The notes under the pieces were generated by a model. That model worked only from the letters and a program-made list of their open reading frames with translations, was not told where the DNA came from and ran no database searches. From an uncultured Bacilli bacterium (lineage in GTDB: Bacteria > Bacillota_I > Bacilli_A > RF39 > UBA660), in the NCBI GenBank assembly GCA_944363895.1, contig CALVVP010000053.1, positions 1-18,520 of the forward strand: DNA of 18,520 nucleotides, in the 5' to 3' direction. Shown here one piece after another: positions 13,196 through 18,520 of this stretch; position 1 is the first letter of the stretch; every line of letters begins with the position of its first letter. The position numbers were made by a program, and so were the translations under genes.

Positions 13196-15482
13196 TTTTA
13201 ATCACCTTGTAAATCTCTTTAAAATTTTTTACTTTAATAAAATTAATATTATCTTTAACTTCGGGTGGTAATTCTTCTAAATCTTTTGTATTTTCCGAAG
13301 GAATGATAATTGTTTTGATGCCACTTCTTAAAGCACCAATCGTTTTTTCTTTTAAACCACCGATGGCTAAAACTTGACCTCTTAAAGTAATTTCACCGGT
13401 TAAAGCTAAAGTATTGGAAATTTTGGTTTTAGTTAAAGCACTTAAAATAGCTAAAGTTAAAGCAATACCGGCACTTGGACCATCTTTTTTAATAGCTCCT
13501 TCAGGAACATGAATATGAATATCATTATTAATTAATTGATTATAATCGATATTATAATATTGATAATTGGATTTTAAATAGCTTAAAGCAATTGAAGCGC
13601 TCTCTTTCATAACATCGCCTAGACTACCAGTTAAAATTAAATTTCCTTTACCTTTAAAATAATTAACTTCAATTGGTAATATATCTCCACCATAAACCGT
13701 ATAAGCTAAACCATTTACTACACCAATTTTAGCTTTAGTTTTGGTGTTGAATTTATATTTTTCTTTTCCTAAATATTTTTCTAAAACTTTTTCGGTAATA
13801 TTAATTTTATTTATTTTTATATTATTTAAAACAATTTGAGTAATAATTTTTCTAACTATTTTATCTAGTTGACGCTTTAATTCTCTTACCCCAGCTTCTT
13901 TAGTATAATTACGAATTATTTTTAAAATAATATCATCACTAATATGGACAAAATTTTCTTTTAAACCGTTTTCTTTAAGAATTTTGGGTAATAAATGATG
14001 AGTAGCGATATCTAATTTTTCAAATTCGGTGTATCCAGAAATATTAATTATTTCTAAACGATCTTTTAAAGCTTCCGGAATATCTTCGATATAATTAGCG
14101 GTTAAAATGAATAAGACATGGGATAGGTCAAAGTCTTCTTCGATATAGTTATCACTAAAATATTGGTTTTGTTCAGGGTCTAAAACACTTAACAAACTAT
14201 TAACTGGATTGTTGTAATCATGACTCATCTTATCAATTTCGTCGATTAAAAATAAAGGATTACTACTTTTAGCTTTTTTTAAAGAAGTGATAATTCTTCC
14301 GGGACTAGCGCCAACATAAGTTTTGCGATGACCTAATATTTCTGATTCATCTTTGATGCCACTAACAGATATTTTAACAAAATTTCGCTTCATCGCATTA
14401 GCGATACTAAAAGCTAAACTAGTTTTGCCGACTCCTGGTGGACCAACTAGACAAATAATCGGACTATTGTTATTTTTACTTAATTGTTTGACTGCTAGAT
14501 ATTCGATAATTCTTTGTTTGACATCTTCTAAACCATAATGGGATTGGTCTAAAGAAGTTTTAACACTTTTTAAATCGTTATTATCTTCGGTAAAAATATT
14601 CCATGGTAAATCTAATAACCATTCAATATAATCTCTAATAACATTAACTTCTGGTGACATATTAGAAACAGTTTCATAACGATAAAGTTCAAAATTTAAT
14701 CTTTCTTTAACTTTTTTAGGACAAGCAATTTTTTCAATCCGTTTTTTAATCTTGGTAATTTCACTATCTTTAGTTGATGATTCACCTAATTCTTCCTTAA
14801 GTAATTTTATTTTTTCTTTTAGTAAATATTCTTTTTGACTATCATCCATTTCTTTACGAATTTTCATATCGATGTCGCGTTCAATTTGAAACATTTCTTT
14901 TTCTTGATAAATATCTTTTAATAACATTTCGCCGCGAATTAGTGGTAAAGTAGTATTTAGATATTCTAATACTCTTTCTTTATTACTTATTAAAGTAGGA
15001 ACAACGATGTCGGTAAATTTGTCTAAACTTTTTTCTTTTTCAATTAAAGATACCATACTATTACTAATATAAGGGATATTTTTAACATAACTTTTAATCT
15101 CTTTAACTAATTTATTAATTATTATTTCTTCATTAGCCACTTTTTCAATTTTAATTTCACTAACAATTGATTCTAATGGCTCTTTTAATTTGTTTAAATT
15201 TAAAAATTCAATAATATTAACTCTTCTTAAACCTTTGATATCAACTCTAGTATTGCCATTAGGTAGTACTAAATTGTTTTCTATTTTCGATAAAACACCG
15301 ATTTTAGGTAGTTTTTTATTATCGTATTCACTAACTACTAAAATATAGTTATCGTGAAATAATAACGACATATCGATAACATTATTATCGGTGTTTTTAG
15401 CATCAAATTCTAATTTTAAAGTATTTTGTGGTAATAACACAATACCTCTTAAAAGGATAACTGGTAAATTATATTTTTTCAA
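13188..15482 (-). CDS. lon: ATP-dependent protease Lon (LonA type)
   Basis: Lon is a cytoplasmic hexameric AAA+ serine protease for damaged and regulatory proteins. It has the N-terminal LAN domain (LPVILLRGIVLLPQ, about 5-190), then a coiled coil (RDIDMKIRKEMDDSQKEYLL). The AAA+ module carries Walker A GPPGVGKTS (about 347-355), Walker B LFLIDEIDK and sensor motifs. The C-terminal protease domain contains DGPSAGIAL with catalytic Ser670 and GGLKEKT with the partner Lys. At 764 residues it matches LonA (about 775-800). I prefer TTG 15482 as the start: AAAGGAAG then lies eight bases upstream and the protein opens MKKYNLPVILLRG, while GTG 15491 directly abuts the ribosome site. It heads the lon-orf241 pair. 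Its extended -10 promoter is at 15512-15520. Confidence 0.96.
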   Translation of the reverse strand: MKKYNLPVILLRGIVLLPQNTLKLEFDAKNTDNNVIDMSLLFHDNYILVVSEYDNKKLPKIGVLSKIENNLVLPNGNTRVDIKGLRRVNIIEFLNLNKLKEPLESIVSEIKIEKVANEEIIINKLVKEIKSYVKNIPYISNSMVSLIEKEKSLDKFTDIVVPTLISNKERVLEYLNTTLPLIRGEMLLKDIYQEKEMFQIERDIDMKIRKEMDDSQKEYLLKEKIKLLKEELGESSTKDSEITKIKKRIEKIACPKKVKERLNFELYRYETVSNMSPEVNVIRDYIEWLLDLPWNIFTEDNNDLKSVKTSLDQSHYGLEDVKQRIIEYLAVKQLSKNNNSPIICLVGPPGVGKTSLAFSIANAMKRNFVKISVSGIKDESEILGHRKTYVGASPGRIITSLKKAKSSNPLFLIDEIDKMSHDYNNPVNSLLSVLDPEQNQYFSDNYIEEDFDLSHVLFILTANYIEDIPEALKDRLEIINISGYTEFEKLDIATHHLLPKILKENGLKENFVHISDDIILKIIRNYTKEAGVRELKRQLDKIVRKIITQIVLNNIKINKINITEKVLEKYLGKEKYKFNTKTKAKIGVVNGLAYTVYGGDILPIEVNYFKGKGNLILTGSLGDVMKESASIALSYLKSNYQYYNIDYNQLINNDIHIHVPEGAIKKDGPSAGIALTLAILSALTKTKISNTLALTGEITLRGQVLAIGGLKEKTIGALRSGIKTIIIPSENTKDLEELPPEVKDNINFIKVKNFKEIYKVIKNA

Positions 15483-15511
15483 ATCAATCACTTCCTTTTA
15501 AACTGTTTACT

Positions 15512-15520
15512 ATTATAGCA
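15512..15520 (-). promoter_or_regulatory. Extended -10 promoter of lon
   Basis: TGCTATAAT on the minus strand (15520-15512) is a perfect extended -10 element. Upstream is only a weak -35 candidate (GATGAA at 15540-15535). No CIRCE or CtsR-like site is seen, so heat control is not evident. Confidence 0.6.
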
Positions 15521-15558
15521 TAAAAAAAGAATTATTCATCTATTTATCGATATTTTTA

Positions 15559-16416
15559 TTAAAATACCAATTTTTCGTTTAATAATTCTTCTAAATTAAC
15601 AATTTCTAAATCTTTTGAATTAATATATTCGATAATTAAAGGTAATTGTTCGAGCGTTGTTTTATTGATTTTTAAAGTGATAATACTCCCATTTTTTAAA
15701 TCTTTTTTTATTTCAATCAAAGGATTAACATTAGTAATAATACTAGGATTTATCGTATAACTTTGATTATTTTTACAAATATCAAGTATTTCTTGATTAT
15801 CTGTTTCCGTATAACAATAAGTATGATTTTGTTTTCCTATCTTTGTCACAATGGTGTTCATCCAACTAATCCCACTAACATTGTATTTATAGTTATAGCC
15901 TAAATTACCAATTAAGAATCCTTCATTAATTAAAGTAATTATTTTTTCATTATTGTCTTCAAACCAATTGCCATCAGTATAAAAAGTACTACTTATACTA
16001 TATTGGTTTAAAATATTAACTATTTCATCGATATAATCATTTTCTTCGACTAAAAACAATAAACTGACCTCTTTTTTTTGGGGATTACCACTTACAATAT
16101 ATTTATCATACATTTTATTTATACTAATCTCTGGTTTAATTTCTTTATAAACTAGTAAATTACTGTTAAAACTATTTATTTTTTTCATTTTCCTATAACT
16201 TTTTTTGATATCGATTTCTTGGCCGGATATTCCAGGAATAACATCATTATTATTGATTATTGCATTAATTGGTTCAATTTTATATTGTTCGGCAATTACT
16301 TCTATTTCGTTTAAAATTTCATCATTTTCTTTAATAACAGTTGTTATTTTTTCCGTATATAGAAAACTAAAACAAATTAAACTGATTAATCCGATTACTT
16401 CAAATGTTTTTTTCAA
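15559..16416 (-). CDS. NodB-like polysaccharide deacetylase-related protein, catalytic motifs lost
   Basis: A 285-residue exported or anchored protein with an N-terminal hydrophobic segment (about residues 6-20). A conserved-looking module follows: IINNNDVIPGISGQEIDIKK, SYRKMKKI and SNLLVYKEIKP (about 53-95). The C-terminal domain (about 115-280) keeps the NodB order: a first strand, ISSTFYTDGNWF, NEGFLIGNLGYNYKYN and a closing ITLKI strand. The TFDDG motif is replaced near 120-127 by FLVEEN. The HSxxH zinc motif is replaced near 171-177 by NLGYNYK. Deacetylation is therefore unlikely; carbohydrate binding or a structural wall role is possible. I chose TTG 16416 because AGGTGAT is five bases upstream and TTG-AAA-AAA starts also occur in galU and lon. 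It ends 76 bases before lon starts, with its own frame intact, so it is not a decaying gene. Confidence 0.75.
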   Translation of the reverse strand: MKKTFEVIGLISLICFSFLYTEKITTVIKENDEILNEIEVIAEQYKIEPINAIINNNDVIPGISGQEIDIKKSYRKMKKINSFNSNLLVYKEIKPEISINKMYDKYIVSGNPQKKEVSLLFLVEENDYIDEIVNILNQYSISSTFYTDGNWFEDNNEKIITLINEGFLIGNLGYNYKYNVSGISWMNTIVTKIGKQNHTYCYTETDNQEILDICKNNQSYTINPSIITNVNPLIEIKKDLKNGSIITLKINKTTLEQLPLIIEYINSKDLEIVNLEELLNEKLVF

Positions 16417-16457
16417 AATATCACCTAATAAACTATATGAAATTATTCTAACTTTTT

Positions 16458-16485
16458 CACCATTTTAGGTATATTTCATAGACTA
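16458..16485 (+). promoter_or_regulatory. SigK-like promoter of the Pro/Tyr-rich small protein
   Basis: CACC (16458-16461) fits the mACm -35 and CATAGACTA (16477-16485) fits the CATAnnnTA -10 of the late mother-cell sigma factor SigK, with a 15-base spacer. The gene behind it resembles late coat proteins, which SigK usually controls. Confidence 0.5.
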
Positions 16486-16504
16486 AATTGAAAGGAGAAT
16501 TTTT

Positions 16505-16732
16505 ATGTATCCAAATTATCAGAATGTACCAAATAATTATATGCCTAATTATAAAAATAACCCTAATATGTCATACCCTAATAATGAAAGATTTATTGGT
16601 GGATTTGCTTTCCCATTTTTATTAGGTGGAGTAACCGGTGCTGCTTTAGCTCCTAATTTTTGGCGGCCACCATATAATCGTCCACCATACCCATACCCAC
16701 CTTATCCATACTATGGACCATATTATCGTTAA
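16505..16732 (+). CDS. Small Pro/Tyr/Asn-rich protein, probable spore coat component
   Basis: A 75-residue protein of low complexity. Residues 1-27 are rich in Asn, Tyr and Pro (MYPNYQNVPNNYMPNYKNNP). Residues 30-50 form a Gly/Phe/Leu hydrophobic stretch (RFIGGFAFPFLLGGVTGAAL). Residues 53-75 are a Pro/Tyr tail with PPYPYPPYPYYGPYY. This composition is common in small coat and crust proteins of spores, whose Tyr residues can be crosslinked, but I recognise no specific family. ATG 16505 follows AAAGGAG. A SigK-like promoter lies upstream and a perfect palindromic terminator follows directly, so it is a single-gene unit, transcribed away from the NodB-like gene and toward rny. Expression late in sporulation is an inference from promoter and composition. 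Confidence 0.75.
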   Translation: MYPNYQNVPNNYMPNYKNNPNMSYPNNERFIGGFAFPFLLGGVTGAALAPNFWRPPYNRPPYPYPPYPYYGPYYR

Positions 16733-16757
16733 AAAAACTAGAAATTTCTAGTTTTTT
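16732..16757. terminator. Bidirectional terminator between the coat-like gene and rny
   Basis: AAAAAACTAGAAA and TTTCTAGTTTTTT make a perfect 26-bp palindrome with A and T runs at both edges. It ends the plus-strand small gene at its first base (TAA 16730-16732) and overlaps the rny stop (16758-16756) on minus. Confidence 0.85.
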
Positions 16758-18309
16758 ATTTTGCTTCTTCTTGAGCTCTTGTTTCCCGAATGACAATGAC
16801 TTTAATTGTTCCGGGATATTGTAGTGTCTCTTCAATTTTATTTTTAATATCGCGTGCCACTTTATAACTAGTTGCATCATCGATTTTATCAGGTTTAACA
16901 ATAACTCTTAATTCACGACCAGCTTGCATTGCATAAGATTTTTCAACTCCAGGAATTTCATTGCCAATTTTTTCTAATTCATGTAATCTTTGAACATAAT
17001 TTTCCAATGAATCGTTTCTAGCACCAGGACGAGATGCGGATAGGGCATCAGCTATTGCCACTAAAACAGATATAACGCTAGTAGCTTCTTTATCACCATG
17101 ATGTGATTCGATCGCATTAATAACAATTTCGTTTTCTTTATATTTTTTAGCTATATTAGCGCCTAATTCAACATGTGAACCTTCCACTTCATGGTCGATA
17201 GCTTTTCCGATATCGTGGAATAAACCGGCTCTTTTAGCTAAAGCAACATTTTCGCCTAATTCTCCAGCCATAATACCAGCTAAATGAGCTACTTCAACCG
17301 AATGTCTTAAAGCATTTTGCCCAAAACTGGTTCTAAAGTATAATTTACCTAACAATTCTTGTAGTTCGGGATCGACTTTAGTAATTCCTAATTCAAATAA
17401 AGCTTCTTCCCCATATTCTAACAATTTAGCTTTCATCTCTTTAACTGTTTTGTCGTAAATTTCTTCAATTCTTCCTGGATGAATTCTTCCATCTTTAATT
17501 AAAGCTTCGATGGCAACGCGTGCTATCTCACGACGATATGGATCAAAACTTGATAAAACAATGGCTTCCGGAGTATCATCGATAATTAAATCGACACCTG
17601 TAACAGCTTCAATTGAACGGATATTTCTGCCCTCACGGCCAATTAACCTTCCTTTCATATCATCATTAGGTAGATTAACAACCGTCACAGTTTGGTCGCC
17701 GGCGACATCACCAGCATATTTCTGCATCGAGCTAATCAACAAACTTTTAGCTTTTTTATCAACTTCTAATTTTGCTTCAACTTCCCTATCTTTAATGTAA
17801 GCAGCTATTTCTAAATTCATCATTTCTTCAACTTTTTTCATGACTAAGTCTCTTGCTTCATTTTTGGAATAGCCAGCTATCTTTTCTAACAAATCAACTT
17901 GTTCTTTCTTTATTTCCTCCACTTTATCTTGTTCTTTTTGAATTTCTCTTTGTTTATTTACTAAATTATTTTCTCTTTCTTCTAACATTTGCTCACGATT
18001 TTGTAAAGTTTGATCTCTTTTGTCAATATTACTTTCTCTTAAAAGTAATCTTTCTTCTGATTCCTTAAGTTCACTTTTCTTTTCTTTCATTTCTTTTTCA
18101 AAATCTATTTTTAGTTTATGAGCTTCTTCTTTAGCATCTAATAAATAATTTCTTTTTATTTTATCTGCTTCTTTATTAGCTTTATCGATAATTGATTCGG
18201 CTTTTTTTCCAGATATATTAGTTTTAATATAATTTAGTATAATCATAATAATGATTCCGACAAAAAGTCCCAATATTACAAATAAAATGGAGAGTATAAC
18301 ATCATTCAT
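16756..18309 (-). CDS. rny: Ribonuclease Y
   Basis: RNase Y is the membrane-tethered endoribonuclease that starts bulk mRNA decay in Firmicutes. The 517-residue protein opens with a transmembrane helix (about 4-27), then a long charged coiled coil (about 30-190). A KH domain follows (PNDDMKGRLIGREGRNIRSI near 214-233). An HD domain is next, with RHSVEVAHLAG and AGLFHDIGKAIDHE, its metal-binding His-Asp pair, and the SHHGDKEA segment. The family-specific C-terminus reads PGTIKVIVIRETRAQEEAK. Length is normal. ATG 18309 follows GGAGGT. It is monocistronic, from a near-consensus promoter to the palindromic terminator at its stop. The first bases of the transcript form a stem-loop, a possible brake on its own decay. 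Confidence 0.97.
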   Translation of the reverse strand: MNDVILSILFVILGLFVGIIIMIILNYIKTNISGKKAESIIDKANKEADKIKRNYLLDAKEEAHKLKIDFEKEMKEKKSELKESEERLLLRESNIDKRDQTLQNREQMLEERENNLVNKQREIQKEQDKVEEIKKEQVDLLEKIAGYSKNEARDLVMKKVEEMMNLEIAAYIKDREVEAKLEVDKKAKSLLISSMQKYAGDVAGDQTVTVVNLPNDDMKGRLIGREGRNIRSIEAVTGVDLIIDDTPEAIVLSSFDPYRREIARVAIEALIKDGRIHPGRIEEIYDKTVKEMKAKLLEYGEEALFELGITKVDPELQELLGKLYFRTSFGQNALRHSVEVAHLAGIMAGELGENVALAKRAGLFHDIGKAIDHEVEGSHVELGANIAKKYKENEIVINAIESHHGDKEATSVISVLVAIADALSASRPGARNDSLENYVQRLHELEKIGNEIPGVEKSYAMQAGRELRVIVKPDKIDDATSYKVARDIKNKIEETLQYPGTIKVIVIRETRAQEEAK

Positions 18310-18330
18310 ATATTACCTCCACTTTCTATT

Positions 18331-18346
18331 TAGAGTATTAACTCTA
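18331..18346 (-). promoter_or_regulatory. 5'-end stem-loop of the rny transcript
   Basis: TAGAGT (18346-18341 on minus) pairs with ACTCTA (18336-18331) over six perfect bp with a TAAT loop. The predicted start near 18345 places it at the very 5' end of the mRNA, as with hrcA. Confidence 0.5.
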
Positions 18347-18351
18347 TTATT

Positions 18352-18380
18352 ATTTTAATATTTATAAAGAAATAAGTCAA
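18352..18380 (-). promoter_or_regulatory. SigA promoter of rny
   Basis: On the minus strand TTGACT (18380-18375), a 17-base spacer and TAAAAT (18357-18352): five of six matches in each box with optimal spacing. Confidence 0.8.
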
Positions 18381-18437
18381 GTAAAAGATAGTGAGAAATT
18401 TTGAGGAAATAAACTAGATTTTTATTTAAAAATAAGT

Positions 18438-18443
18438 TATAAT
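18438..18443 (+). promoter_or_regulatory. Possible -10 box for the gene at 18472
   Basis: A perfect TATAAT stands about 30 bases before the start codon. No -35 match is seen at the usual distance, so this is tentative. Confidence 0.4.
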
Positions 18444-18471
18444 TATTTATAGAATAAATGGGGTGAATAAT

Positions 18472-18520
18472 ATGTTAGGAAAAATAGTTTATATCAGCAA
18501 TAATATGGCACATGTTCAAA
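18472..18520 (+). CDS. N-terminus of an unidentified gene, cut by window edge
   Basis: ATG 18472 follows GGGGTGA at a good distance, and the frame stays open to the edge, giving MLGKIVYISNNMAHVQ. Starts of this kind (MIGKVxYIxDNxAHVx) occur in some Firmicutes ATPases of the HerA/DUF87 type, but 16 residues cannot decide it. It is divergent from rny. Confidence 0.6.
   Translation, partial: MLGKIVYISNNMAHVQ

Noticed and set aside
15521..15558. CtsR or CIRCE operator before lon
   Set aside because: No GGTCAAANANNGGTCAAA-like repeat or CIRCE arms occur upstream of lon.
16653..16901. Minus-strand 82-codon frame crossing the terminator and the rny end
   Set aside because: It runs through a terminator palindrome in another frame of rny and has no ribosome site.
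17510..18068. Plus-strand frames opposite rny
   Set aside because: Antisense shadows of the coiled-coil and KH coding region, without ribosome sites.
1..18520. CRISPR array, insertion sequence, or prophage genes
   Set aside because: No regularly spaced repeats, transposase, integrase or phage structural genes are visible; only the small repeats near tRNA-Arg hint at mobility.

Overview
The window is very AT-rich DNA from a low-GC Bacillota. The gene content points to the Bacilli or Erysipelotrichales/RF39 part of the tree, probably an uncultured gut-type lineage, but I cannot place it more finely from sequence alone. Signs of this are the HrcA/CIRCE heat-shock control, a T-box leader before thrS, RNase Y, and AAGGAGG-type ribosome-binding sites. 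Several genes belong to endospore families: CotF-like coat proteins, SpoVID with LysM, and a YsxE/CotS-family protein. TGA is used as a stop (grpE, the PASTA-deacetylase, the 56-residue ORF) and the Trp codons I read are TGG, so the standard bacterial code applies. TTG starts are common; three genes begin TTG-AAA-AAA after a good Shine-Dalgarno.

Layout. 1-2108, minus: heat-shock operon hrcA-grpE-dnaK (dnaK runs off the edge), with a consensus promoter overlapped by a CIRCE operator. 2135-2660, minus: a pair of tiny CotF-type coat genes. 2712-3170, plus: a UPF0316 membrane protein. 3156-5652, minus: hemW, tmk and a glycerophosphodiester phosphodiesterase. 5653-6109: an island of three inverted repeats and a short tandem repeat, then tRNA-Arg(TCT) on minus. 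6119-6973, plus: galU, meeting thrS tail to tail. 6970-9449, minus: a promoter and threonine T-box, an unrecognised 161-residue gene and thrS. thrS has an in-frame TAA at codon 7 and no usable alternative start before its conserved region. 9446-10714, minus: a membrane-anchored PASTA-NodB deacetylase. 10742-10912, plus: a 56-residue membrane ORF. 10883-15520, minus: lon, an unknown 241-residue gene, spoVID and ysxE, an order that recalls the lon...spoVID-ysxE neighbourhood of Bacillus subtilis. 15559-16416, minus: a NodB-like protein without its catalytic motifs. 16505-16732, plus: a Pro/Tyr-rich small protein behind a SigK-like promoter. 16756-18380, minus: rny. 18472 to the edge, plus: the start of another gene.

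The genes fall into housekeeping functions (protein folding, Lon proteolysis, RNA decay, dTTP supply, UDP-glucose, threonyl-tRNA charging) mixed with sporulation and envelope functions. Intergenic space is compact: terminators sit inside the ends of coding regions, convergent genes overlap, and the -35 box of the thrS promoter contains the stop codon of the gene before it. The points most worth a second look are the interrupted thrS with its co-regulated unknown partner, the palindrome island beside tRNA-Arg, the His-rich GrpE, and the unknown gene between lon and spoVID.
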